The translations under genes were made by a program, and so were the position numbers. Under the pieces are notes generated by a model. That model had not been told where the DNA came from and ran no database searches. It worked only from the letters and a program-made list of their open reading frames with translations. Positions 1 to 7,020 of a stretch of 20,793 bases of DNA are shown piece after piece. Positions within the stretch are counted from its first letter, which is position 1, and each line of letters begins with the position of its first letter. Origin of the DNA: Desulfonema limicola (lineage in GTDB: Bacteria > Desulfobacterota > Desulfobacteria > Desulfobacterales > DYRC01); assembly GCA_020718925.1 (NCBI GenBank), contig DYRC01000033.1, forward strand, positions 1-20,793, written 5' to 3'.

Positions 1-2
1 TT

Positions 3-98
3 ACCGAAGAGCAGATTAAAAACTCCGGCGCAAAGAATCTTGGGGAAGTGCTTCGGCAGGTTGCAGGGTTCAATGTTCATCTGATAACCCGTATCTGA
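3..98 (+). pseudogene. TonB-dependent receptor plug-domain fragment, truncated
   Basis: The window opens inside a reading frame that runs to a TGA at 96-98. The 31 residues include NSGAKNLGEVLRQVAGFNV, which matches the usual plug-domain pattern of TonB-dependent outer-membrane receptors (I-K-x-S-G-A-x-x-L-x-E-V-L-R-Q-V-P-G-x-N-V). In a working receptor the plug continues for about 80 residues and is followed by a 22-strand barrel. Here the frame stops within a few residues of the GFNV motif, and no barrel sequence lies between this point and asd. The 5' part is outside the window. The break coincides with the edge of a transposase-like remnant on the other strand, so insertion-mediated truncation is likely. 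The plug assignment is by motif only. Confidence 0.55.
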
Positions 99-99
99 T

Positions 100-340
100 C
101 CGATCTCAGTACCTCTTATCACAAAATTCATCAGATTCTGAAAACTTTCAAAACAGACATACCTCGTCAATGCCCGAATATCTTTGAAAAATGTCTTACG
201 GCTCGGAAGATTATCCCGAATCTGCCGATATTTTACTTCTCAGAATAATTCTTTCCTTCAGCTTTCTCCGCTGATCTCCGGAAAGCAGGAAACGACGGAC
301 TTAAATTCTTCAAACAATGGTGACTTCATAACTTCCTCCC
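100..340 (-). mobile_element. Decayed transposase-like remnant
   Basis: On the minus strand an ATG at 329, preceded by GGAGG at 336-340, begins MKSPLFEEFKSVVSCF and stops after 23 codons. A shifted frame just inside reads RRFLLSGDQRRKLKERIILR. A third frame, open from 239 downwards, reads KTFFKDIRALTRYVCFESF followed by QNLMNFVIRG. From memory, that last segment resembles the C-terminal end of IS4-superfamily DDE transposases (FFKDI+aLTRY.cFeS...LmnFm.rG). The pieces are in different frames and the catalytic core is missing, so this would be an internally deleted, frameshifted copy. Terminal inverted repeats were not found by eye. Alternative: unrelated decayed genes. Edges are approximate. 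Confidence 0.4.
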
Positions 341-434
341 GAATTTTATTGCCTGATGTTTAGAATCATAGTAACATGATAATATTTTCCTGATAAATTT
401 CAAAATGAGAATCGCTGTTGCTGGCTTGAAATAC

Positions 435-463
435 TTGCGCTGATGCTCGGGATGTGATAAAAT
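435..463 (+). promoter_or_regulatory. Weak candidate promoter upstream of asd
   Basis: A TAAAAT hexamer at 458-463 (one mismatch to the -10 consensus) lies 17 bp after TTGCGC at 435-440 (poor -35). A start near position 470 would leave a leader of about 95 nt before asd containing the hairpin at 494-529. The -35 match is weak, so this is only a suggestion. Confidence 0.25.
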
Positions 464-493
464 AATTAAAAATCAGAGTCTGACTTACATCAG

Positions 494-529
494 AACTTCT
501 ACGCGGAGCATGCCCCCGTAGAAGTTTTT
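494..529 (+). terminator. Hairpin with T-run in front of asd
   Basis: AACTTCTACG (494-503) and CGTAGAAGTT (517-526) form a perfect 10-bp stem with a 13-nt loop. A run of five Ts (525-529) begins in the stem and follows it directly. This is intrinsic-terminator architecture. It could end transcription entering from upstream or act as a leader hairpin of asd, whose ATG is 34 nt further on. The space is too short for a lysine (L-box) riboswitch. Confidence 0.45.
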
Positions 530-563
530 GTATTGTTAAAAAGGGGCGAAAGGGGAAAAAGTT

Positions 564-1586
564 ATGGCTGAAAAGAAATTCAACGTGGCAGTTGCAGGCG
601 CAACAGGCGCGGTGGGCAATCAGATGATTGCATGTTTGGAAGAACGCAATTTTCCGATCAAATCCTTGAAATTGTTGGCATCAAGCAGGTCTGCGGGGCG
701 GCAGCTTCGCTTTAAGGGCGATAGCATTGCGGTTGAGGAAATGACGGATAATTCATTCAAAGGCGTGGATATTGCTTTGTTTTCCGCAGGCGGCGGCACA
801 AGCCTGAAGTTTGCGCCGATGGCGGCAAAATCCGGATGCGTGGTGGTGGACAATTCCAGCGCGTGGCGCATGGACCCGGAGGTGCCGCTGATTGTGCCGG
901 AGGTCAATCCTCATGCCATTGCACAGTATAAAACCAAAGGCATTATTGCCAATCCCAACTGCTCCACGATTCAGATGGTGGTGGCATTGAATCCCATTCA
1001 TAAAAAATGCGGCATTAAGAGGATTGTGGTCTCCACCTATCAGGCAGTATCGGGAACCGGCAAAAAAGCCATTGACGAACTTTTAAATCAGACCCGTGCT
1101 ATGATGAATTTTCTGAGTGTTGAAAAAAACGTTTATCCGCATCGGATTGCATTCAACTGTCTGCCGCATATTGATGTGTTTTTGGAAAATGGCTACACCA
1201 AAGAAGAAATGAAGATGGTACATGAAACCCGCAAAATCATGGAAGATAATTCTATCGGCGTTACCGCGACTACGGTGCGCGTTCCGGTGTTTTTCGGGCA
1301 TTCCGAATCTATCAATATTGAAACGCGGGAATATATTTCTGCGGCGGATGTCAGAAAGCTTCTTGAAACCGCGCCCGGCGTCAAAGTGGTGGATAATGTG
1401 TCTGAAAAAGCATATCCCATGCCGATTGATGCAGCGGGGCAGGACTTGACATTGGTAGGACGTATCCGTCAGGATGAATCCGTAGCAAACGGAATCAATA
1501 TGTGGATTGCCGCAGATAATATCCGTAAAGGCGCGGCAACCAACGCAGTTCAGATTGCAGAAATCTTGGCACAGAAGTATTTATAA
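564..1586 (+). CDS. asd: Aspartate-semialdehyde dehydrogenase
   Basis: The enzyme reduces L-4-aspartyl phosphate to aspartate semialdehyde with NADPH, the branch point to diaminopimelate/lysine, threonine and methionine; cytoplasmic. The 340-residue length is normal for the family. The N-terminal Rossmann loop is GATGAVG (12-18). The nucleophilic cysteine is Cys133 in NPNCST (130-135). A substrate-side Gln160 precedes SGTGKKA, and the C-terminal catalytic stretch has Arg239 in RVP and His246 in FGHSESIN. The form resembles the shorter Asd subgroup of Gram-positive and many other bacteria rather than the 367-residue E. coli enzyme. The start is supported by AGGGG at 551-555, 8 nt before ATG. 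greA follows after 13 nt, so the two are probably co-transcribed. Confidence 0.97.
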   Translation: MAEKKFNVAVAGATGAVGNQMIACLEERNFPIKSLKLLASSRSAGRQLRFKGDSIAVEEMTDNSFKGVDIALFSAGGGTSLKFAPMAAKSGCVVVDNSSAWRMDPEVPLIVPEVNPHAIAQYKTKGIIANPNCSTIQMVVALNPIHKKCGIKRIVVSTYQAVSGTGKKAIDELLNQTRAMMNFLSVEKNVYPHRIAFNCLPHIDVFLENGYTKEEMKMVHETRKIMEDNSIGVTATTVRVPVFFGHSESINIETREYISAADVRKLLETAPGVKVVDNVSEKAYPMPIDAAGQDLTLVGRIRQDESVANGINMWIAADNIRKGAATNAVQIAEILAQKYL

Positions 1587-1599
1587 CAGGAGTTATCAG

Positions 1600-2067
1600 T
1601 TGGAAAAAATACCCATTACCAGAGAAGGTTATGAAACCCTGAAACGGGAATTGGAAAGATTGAAGGCTGTGGATCGCCCGGCTACGATCAAAGCAATTGA
1701 AGAAGCCCGCGCTCACGGCGATCTGTCTGAAAATGCCGAATACGATGCGGCAAAAGATCGGCAGGGCTTTATCGAAGGACGAATCAGCGAAATTGGCTAT
1801 AAAATCAGCCATGCGATGGTGATTGATCCGGAATTGCTTTCCAAAGATAAGGCAGTGTTCGGATGCAGAGTTCTGCTGGAAAATACAGATACCGGCGAAG
1901 AAGTCGAATATCAGATTGTGGGAACTGATGAATCTGACATTTCAAAGGGCAAAATTTCGGTCTCATCGCCGCTCGGGCAGGCAATTATCGGCAAAAAACC
2001 CGGCGCTGTGGTGATGCTGAACGCGCCCGGCGGCAGGCGCCAGTATGAGTTGGTGGAAATTCTTTAA
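1600..2067 (+). CDS. greA: Transcription elongation factor GreA
   Basis: GreA enters the secondary channel of RNA polymerase and stimulates cleavage of backtracked transcripts. From a TTG start at 1600 the product has 155 residues, close to the 158 of E. coli GreA. It starts (M)EKIPITREGYETLKREL, the canonical N-terminus. The coiled-coil tip carries HGDLSENAEY with Asp41 and Glu44, the acidic pair that positions the second metal ion. The C-terminal FKBP-like domain ends in APGGRRQYELVEIL. The start is set by AGGAG at 1588-1592, 7 nt upstream. An earlier in-frame ATG at 1507 lies inside asd and would add unrelated residues. The 13-nt gap to asd indicates an operon. The palindromes at 2070-2132 follow the stop. 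Confidence 0.96.
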   Translation: MEKIPITREGYETLKRELERLKAVDRPATIKAIEEARAHGDLSENAEYDAAKDRQGFIEGRISEIGYKISHAMVIDPELLSKDKAVFGCRVLLENTDTGEEVEYQIVGTDESDISKGKISVSSPLGQAIIGKKPGAVVMLNAPGGRRQYELVEIL

Positions 2068-2069
2068 TT

Positions 2070-2132
2070 CCCGGAAATGAATTTCCGGGCTATTATGAGT
2101 CGTCCCTACGGGACTTTTTCATCCCGTAGGGA
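2070..2132. repeat. Tandem palindromes between convergent genes
   Basis: CCCGGAAAT (2070-2078) pairs with ATTTCCGGG (2081-2089). TCCCTACGGGA (2103-2113) pairs perfectly with TCCCGTAGGGA (2122-2132). The first palindrome and the following ATTATG(A/C)GTCGTC recur after asnB (19913-19945), so this is a dispersed element and not just a local terminator. It sits between the 3' ends of greA and the convergent ETF-QO gene, where a symmetrical hairpin could stop or stabilise transcripts from both sides. Neither stem has a convincing T-run. Confidence 0.65.
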
Positions 2133-2158
2133 TAGCCTGAATAAACGATTATCCCCTT

Positions 2159-3856
2159 TCAAACCACCGTATAGCCGGGTCCTTCTCCGCCTTCGGGACA
2201 ATTCCAAGTAATGTTCTGATACGGATCCTTGATGTCGCAAGTTTTGCAGTGCAGACAATTGGACGGATTAAGCTTCAGTCTGCGCTCGCCTTTTTCATCC
2301 TCAAGAATTTCATAGACATTGCCCGGACAAAACCGCGTACAGGGGCTTTGATAGGTCTCATAGCACTTGGTAACGCAAAGATGGGTATCATGCACAATCA
2401 GGTGCGATGGCTGATCTTCTCTGTGCATGGTTTTGGACAGATAGACGCCGGTCAGCTTGTCCACATACAACACGCCGTCATAACCTAACCCCCCAGCCCC
2501 CTTCCCTGAAAGGGAATGGGGAGTCTCCCCTCTCCGTTCCGGGGAGGGGCAGGGGGTGGGGTTTAAAGTACCGGAATCTTCAAACAAACGCATCCAATCC
2601 CGAAATCCTTTTCCTTTGGTAAAATACTGCGCTCCCAGATGAATGAATTTTATCGGACTCTTTTTGGCAAGAGCCTGTGCAAAATTTCTTCCCTCATAAA
2701 TTTCTTCTTTTGCCCAGCTTTGTTCAAATAAGTCGTGGTAAATTCCAAGTGTTTCGGCAGTCGTATTGCCTTTTTCAAGTGCGTGAATACAGGCTTGGGC
2801 AGCCAGCATTCCTGATTTCATGGAAAGATGAACGCCCTTCAAGCCCGGCGAATTCTGCATTCCCGCCGCGCCGCCGATAAACATTGCGCCGTTGACAGCA
2901 AGCTTGGGCATACTGAAATAGCCTCCGGTAGAAACCGTTCTTGCGCCCTGCTCAATCACCGTTCCGCCTTTGATGAGCTTTGCAATAAACGGATGGCGTT
3001 TGAATTTTATAAATTCATTGTATGGGTCAAGCATCGGATTATTGTATGAAAGCCCGACCAGAAAGCCGATAGAAACGCAATTATCGCCCATTTCATACAC
3101 AAAGCCGCCGCCGGGCGTGTCCAAATCCAGAGGATAGCCCAAGGTGTGAATATCATTGCCTTTGCTGGTCTTGAAATAATGATTATCCGGCAGCCGGATG
3201 ACTTCTTTGATGCCGGTTTCAAACACCTGCGGCATTTTGCCTGAAAAAATATCAAGCTTTTGGGCAATCTGCTTCACCAGACTGCCTCTCGCACCTTCCC
3301 CGAAAATCGTTATTTCGGATTTGATGTCAATGCCCGGCTCAAAATTGCCTTTGGGTTTGCCGTCTTTATCCAGCCCTTTATCTCCGGTCCGGACGCCGAT
3401 AACAGTTTTGCCGTCTTCGCTGTAAAGAACTTCTTTTCCGGCAAATCCCGGAAACAGATTCACGCCCATCTCTTCAGCCATACCTGCCAGCCATCGGGTA
3501 AATTTTGACAGGCTGATCACATAAAACCCCTTGTTGTGCATATATCGGGGCGTGATGGGAAAACGATATTGATAAGTATCTGTCAGAAAATAAAATTCGT
3601 CATCCCGCACGGTTGTTTCAATAGGACAGCCTTTTTCCATAAAAAACGGAATCAGTTCTATCAGGGCTTTCGGGTTCAACACCGCGCCGCTTAACGCATG
3701 AGCGCCGAACTCCGCGCCTTTTTCAATCAGCCCCACCTCAAGTGTCAGATTTTTTTCTGCTGCAAGCTGCATCAATCGGATCGCTCCGGCAAGACTCGCA
3801 GGACCGCCGCCGACAAACAACACATCAAATTCTATGGTTTCGCGTTCTATGTCCAT
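2159..3856 (-). CDS. Electron transfer flavoprotein:quinone oxidoreductase with in-frame repeat insertion
   Basis: ETF-QO passes electrons from reduced ETF, charged by acyl-CoA dehydrogenases, to the membrane quinone pool. The 565-residue product has an FAD dinucleotide-binding loop VGGGPASLAGAIRL (15-28), the quinone/FAD domain pattern GGAAGMQNSPGLKGVHLSM (328-346) and a C-terminal 4Fe-4S domain. That domain has Cys510 in FCPGNVYEI and Cys534, Cys537 and Cys540 in NCLHCKTCDIKDP, followed by QNITW and PEGGEGPGY. Residues 432-458 (NPTPCPSPERRGE through GKGAGGLG) do not belong to the family. They are encoded by a G/C-rich repeat and split the expected GTL-YDGVLYVDKLTGVY segment. Without them the length is 538, normal for bacteria. 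AAGGAT stands 6 nt before the start. The gene lies 18 bp after a CAP-domain gene. No etfA or etfB is in the window. Confidence 0.95.
   Translation of the reverse strand: MDIERETIEFDVLFVGGGPASLAGAIRLMQLAAEKNLTLEVGLIEKGAEFGAHALSGAVLNPKALIELIPFFMEKGCPIETTVRDDEFYFLTDTYQYRFPITPRYMHNKGFYVISLSKFTRWLAGMAEEMGVNLFPGFAGKEVLYSEDGKTVIGVRTGDKGLDKDGKPKGNFEPGIDIKSEITIFGEGARGSLVKQIAQKLDIFSGKMPQVFETGIKEVIRLPDNHYFKTSKGNDIHTLGYPLDLDTPGGGFVYEMGDNCVSIGFLVGLSYNNPMLDPYNEFIKFKRHPFIAKLIKGGTVIEQGARTVSTGGYFSMPKLAVNGAMFIGGAAGMQNSPGLKGVHLSMKSGMLAAQACIHALEKGNTTAETLGIYHDLFEQSWAKEEIYEGRNFAQALAKKSPIKFIHLGAQYFTKGKGFRDWMRLFEDSGTLNPTPCPSPERRGETPHSLSGKGAGGLGYDGVLYVDKLTGVYLSKTMHREDQPSHLIVHDTHLCVTKCYETYQSPCTRFCPGNVYEILEDEKGERRLKLNPSNCLHCKTCDIKDPYQNITWNCPEGGEGPGYTVV
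2483..2563 (-). repeat. C/G-rich palindromic repeat, copy A, inside the ETF-QO gene
   Basis: This 81-bp insert is a multiple of three and has no stop in the coding frame. On the plus strand it begins CCTAACCCCCCAGCCCCC and contains two inner palindromes (CCCTTCCC-TG-AAAGGGAA and CCCCTCTCC-GTT-CCGGGGAGGGG). It ends GGGGGTGGGGTT, complementary to its start, so the whole folds into a branched hairpin. TAA stands on both sides (2481-2483 and 2564-2566), a possible short target duplication. Copy B matches it in opposite orientation. Confidence 0.85.
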
Positions 3857-3874
3857 TAAAATATCCTTTAAGAT

Positions 3875-4897
3875 TTAAGGAGCATTCACTGTTACTGTGG
3901 CTTCATTTGAACTTGTTCTGCCATCGAACACTTTGAAATTAAAGGTATCAGGATAACCTGTTCCCCAATAGTAATACACAAATTGTCCTGTTTTTGCATC
4001 AATGGTAACATTATATTTTTCCGGAGTGGTCAGGACATAAGTAAGAACATTACTCGGATCAGCGTCAGTTGCCTGTAACTGTCCGGTGGTTACATATCCC
4101 TGAGATTTCACGCTCTGAGAAGATGCAGCCGGCGCAGCATTGCTCCCGCTCAACGGCGGATAAATACTTTGTCCGGTAATGTTTCCTTTGGGATTATAAT
4201 CACATACCCATATCTGCCATGTTCCGGAAGCATTACTACAGGTGCTTATGCCGCAACCCACCTCTGTGGTATTTGCCCATACAAGCTGAGTATAATGTCC
4301 GGCAGGCGTGGACTGAAACTGAGATTGATAGGTAAAATTCTGAATTTCACCGCCCCACATATCTACGACTTCCTCCGGGGGCATCGTTCCCGATCCCCAC
4401 GCAATATTTTCACCATATTGAGAATTGCTATGGATGATCAGATTACAGGTTTTTGCCAATTCATTCGCCCATGTCTGAGCAGATGATGCCACCTGAGAAG
4501 ACCATGTCAGCGGCGAAACCCCGACCTGTGACCGCCAGAAATTATGCCTTGTTACAATACCCGTGAACGGCGCGGGCGCATCAATATTTGATAAACTCCT
4601 CAACCCGGCAACCACCTGCAAAATATAAATTTCTTCTTCAAGACCTGCTTTGCCGTCTTTGTTTATATCGCTGAAACAGAAATTCGATGGCGCGGGAAGA
4701 GACGACATCAGCCTTAACACAAGAATCGCATCTGACAGCCCTATTTTGAGGTCGCAATCCGAATCTCCGGCTGGGTAATCTTCTGCTTTCAGCAAGGAAA
4801 CCCCTCCCGGAAAGATAAGGGGAAGACTTACAGAACCGATTGAAAGAATCATATACAGATAAAATCTGACCAGCTTTTTGTTAAAAAATGCTTTCAT
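3875..4897 (-). CDS. Secreted CAP/SCP-domain protein with dockerin-like and cadherin-like parts
   Basis: From the ATG at 4897 the product has 340 residues. Residues 1-38 form a signal peptide (KK, then a hydrophobic stretch YLYMILSIGSVSLPLIF, then LLKA-ED). Residues 43-101 hold two dockerin/EF-hand-like units (DSDCDLKIGLSDAILVLRLM and DINKDGKAGLEEEIYILQVV). Residues about 112-247 are a CAP domain with the usual cavity residues His118 (RHNFWR), Glu163 (GENIAW), Glu184 (WGGE) and His201 (GHYTQLVW), then VGCG and CDYNPKGN. Residues 260-340 resemble a cadherin-like or Big domain (LQATDADPSN, FKVFDGRTSSN). The start was chosen because AGGAG lies 7 nt before this ATG; in-frame starts at 4903 and 4951 fit it worse. 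Bacterial CAP proteins are often adhesive or proteolytic, but the substrate is unknown. ETF-QO follows after 18 bp. Confidence 0.88.
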   Translation of the reverse strand: MKAFFNKKLVRFYLYMILSIGSVSLPLIFPGGVSLLKAEDYPAGDSDCDLKIGLSDAILVLRLMSSLPAPSNFCFSDINKDGKAGLEEEIYILQVVAGLRSLSNIDAPAPFTGIVTRHNFWRSQVGVSPLTWSSQVASSAQTWANELAKTCNLIIHSNSQYGENIAWGSGTMPPEEVVDMWGGEIQNFTYQSQFQSTPAGHYTQLVWANTTEVGCGISTCSNASGTWQIWVCDYNPKGNITGQSIYPPLSGSNAAPAASSQSVKSQGYVTTGQLQATDADPSNVLTYVLTTPEKYNVTIDAKTGQFVYYYWGTGYPDTFNFKVFDGRTSSNEATVTVNAP

Positions 4898-5151
4898 GCT
4901 CATTCTCCTTTTGCTATGTATGATTATGAATAGATTATCCTTGTATTCCAAACGCCCGAAAATTTCAAGATCAGATGTGAGCCTGACAGAATATCCGCCG
5001 CCAAACTGACGCGCATTGCTATCGCACAGAAAATAAAAAACTTATATGATTTGAAAAACCGGTAGTGGTTCATTGATGACTTATTTCGATTCAATTTCCG
5101 ATTGTCAGAACCCTTTGTGAAATAGTGACGAAAAAATCGGCGATTAGGGCT

Positions 5152-5373
5152 TTATTTTGCAGAAAGCGGCGGCATTGAGACCGTCAGGCAATTAAAAGAT
5201 GATATTGTCGTCCCGAAATTGATTGTGCCGAAATTATATTTCCAGAGATCATCGGGATTTGCCGCAAACATACTTGTGTCTGCTTTCCAATACAATCCTT
5301 CGGAATCAAATCTGAACTTCCGATTTATACGTTGCAGGCAACTGAGTAACTCATCGTAAAATTTAAATGTCAT
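5152..5373 (-). CDS. Possible small hypothetical protein
   Basis: A 73-residue frame starts at the ATG at 5373 (MTFKFYDELLSCLQRINRKF) and ends SMPPLSAK; an in-frame TTG at 5406 would add 11 residues. I recognise no domain. The composition is protein-like (aromatic-rich middle with EGLYWKAD and DDLWKYNFGT), but there is no good Shine-Dalgarno sequence. It stands alone between the CAP gene and the phospholipid cluster. It may be a fragment of a decayed gene. The stretch 4898-5151 holds no other supportable feature. Confidence 0.25.
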   Translation of the reverse strand: MTFKFYDELLSCLQRINRKFRFDSEGLYWKADTSMFAANPDDLWKYNFGTINFGTTISSFNCLTVSMPPLSAK

Positions 5374-5471
5374 GATTTTTGTTTTTGAACATTTACCTTG
5401 ACACAACGCATTGTTTTGTTTAAAAATAAATTTGATTTTCTAAAAACGCATTTCAGCAGGGAGATGACGAT

Positions 5472-6077
5472 ATGACCATCTATGATTTGAAGCCCGCTTT
5501 TCAGAATATTCTCCGCCCCTTATGCATGTTTATGGCAAAAAAGGGGGTCCGCCCGAACCATGTAACGCTGCTTGCGCTGATCATGTCGTTTCTTGCCGGT
5601 ATGCTGATATGGATTTCCTGCGGAGCAACATGGAGTCTGCTGTTTATTCCCATTGTGCTGTTTGTCCGCATGGCGTTGAATGCCATTGACGGTATGTTAG
5701 CCCGCGAATACGATATGAAAACACCGCTCGGAGCGATTTTGAACGAACTTGGCGATGTTATATCCGATACGGTGTTATACCTGCCATTTGCGGTGATTCC
5801 GGGTGTTTCGGCATATCTTACGGTGTTTGTGGTAATCTTGTCCATCATCAGCGAAATGACCGGCGTAATCGCAGTTCAGATCGGCGCCAGCCGCAGATAT
5901 GACGGACCTATGGGCAAGAGCGACCGTGCCTTTGCATTCGGATTACTGGCATTGCTGATTGCATTCGGCGTTCCGGTCGGGGCTTGGATTAATATTGTGT
6001 TATTCATTATGCTGATATTGCTGATATTAACCATTCTTAATCGGGCGCGGTACGCGCTGAAGGAGATCGGAGTATGA
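5472..6077 (+). CDS. ynbA: YnbA-like CDP-alcohol phosphatidyltransferase
   Basis: This membrane enzyme family swaps CMP from a CDP-alcohol for another alcohol to make phospholipid head groups. The 201 residues contain about five or six hydrophobic segments and the CDP-OH-P signature from Asn70 to Asp95: D73-G74-x2-A77-R78-x8-G87-x3-N91-x3-D95. Two of the four canonical aspartates are asparagine (Asn70 and Asn91). The segment RMALNAIDGMLARE, AILNELGDVISD and the C-terminal GKSDRAFAFGLL closely match E. coli YnbA as I remember it, including those asparagines. AGGGAG at 5458-5463 is 8 nt before the ATG. The stop overlaps the start of the next gene by 4 bp (ATGA), as expected for coupled ynbA-ynbB. 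The natural acceptor alcohol is not evident. Confidence 0.88.
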   Translation: MTIYDLKPAFQNILRPLCMFMAKKGVRPNHVTLLALIMSFLAGMLIWISCGATWSLLFIPIVLFVRMALNAIDGMLAREYDMKTPLGAILNELGDVISDTVLYLPFAVIPGVSAYLTVFVVILSIISEMTGVIAVQIGASRRYDGPMGKSDRAFAFGLLALLIAFGVPVGAWINIVLFIMLILLILTILNRARYALKEIGV

Positions 6078-7006
6078 CATATCCGCCGAATGTTTTATGG
6101 GGACTTGGCGTTATCATTGCGCTTCTGATATTTGCCACTATCGTTGTTATTTTTCTAAAAAAACAGCATCCTGACAGAAATTATCAGGAATTGGGCAGCC
6201 GGATAAAGACGTGGTGGATAATTACCGCCATGTTTGCAGGCGTTCTTTTGGCAAACAAAGGGATAGCCCTTGCCTTTTTTGCGTTTATCTCCTATCTCGC
6301 GCTCAAAGAATATCTGTCTCTGATTCCGACAAGACGCGCAGACCGCCGCGTGTTGTTTTGGGCATATCTTGCCATTCCGGTTCAATACTGGTGGGTTTAT
6401 GACGAATGGTACGGCATGTTCATTATTTTTATTCCGGTCTATATGTTTTTGTACCTTCCGATGCGGATGGTGTTAAAAGGCGAAACTGACGGATTTTTAA
6501 AAGCTGCCGGAACGCTTCACTGGGGATTGATGACCACTGTTTTCAGCTTAAGTCATGCGTCCTTTCTGTTGGTGCTGCCCGGAAGCGGAAATCCGGCGGC
6601 GGGCGGCGCAGGATTGGTGCTGTATCTGGTCTGTCTGACCGAACTGAATGATGTGGCGCAATATATCTGGGGCAAAACCTTCGGAAAACATAAAGTTGTG
6701 CCGCTGGTCAGCCCTAATAAGACATGGGAAGGCTTGTTGGGCGGCGTGATAACTACGGTTGTGCTTGCGGTGTTAAGTGCGCCGTATTTAACGCCGCTTG
6801 ATCCCAAAAATTCGCTCTTGGCAGGGCTTATCATCGGGCTGGGCGGTTTTTTGGGGGACATCACGGTTTCCGCCGTCAAACGGGATTTGAAAATAAAGGA
6901 CAGCAGCAATTTACTGCCGGGTCATGGCGGCATTTTAGATCGGGTGGACAGCCTGACCTTTACCGCGCCGCTTTTTCTTCACTTTTTACGGTATTTGTAT
7001 TTTTAA
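6074..7006 (+). CDS. ynbB: YnbB-like phosphatidate cytidylyltransferase (CDP-diacylglycerol synthase)
   Basis: CdsA-family enzymes make CDP-diacylglycerol from phosphatidate and CTP, the donor for the preceding transferase. The 310-residue product is hydrophobic with about eight membrane segments. It carries PNKTWEG (214-220) and the complete CdsA signature: SAVKRDLKIKDSSN (266-279) then LPGHGGILDR (281-290), with Asp262, Lys269, Asp276 and Asp289. In E. coli the paralogue YnbB is paired with YnbA and has been linked to the MPIase glycolipid; whether that holds here is unknown. AAGGAG about 9 nt upstream lies inside the end of ynbA. The stop overlaps the ribosome-binding site of the antitoxin gene. 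Confidence 0.9.
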   Translation: MTYPPNVLWGLGVIIALLIFATIVVIFLKKQHPDRNYQELGSRIKTWWIITAMFAGVLLANKGIALAFFAFISYLALKEYLSLIPTRRADRRVLFWAYLAIPVQYWWVYDEWYGMFIIFIPVYMFLYLPMRMVLKGETDGFLKAAGTLHWGLMTTVFSLSHASFLLVLPGSGNPAAGGAGLVLYLVCLTELNDVAQYIWGKTFGKHKVVPLVSPNKTWEGLLGGVITTVVLAVLSAPYLTPLDPKNSLLAGLIIGLGGFLGDITVSAVKRDLKIKDSSNLLPGHGGILDRVDSLTFTAPLFLHFLRYLYF

Positions 7007-7020
7007 AGGAGATTAATATA

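Noticed and set aside
494..563. Lysine riboswitch before asd
   Set aside because: The leader is too short and lacks the multi-stem L-box layout; only a simple hairpin is present.
1507..1599. Upstream ATG extension of GreA
   Set aside because: It lies within asd in another frame, adds residues unlike any GreA, and the TTG at 1600 has a good ribosome-binding site and gives the family length.
2407..2622. Plus-strand frame through the ETF-QO repeat (PQPPSLKGNGESPLSV)
   Set aside because: It is the other-strand reading of the repeat inside a solid gene. Such peptides arise wherever this repeat is read as coding.
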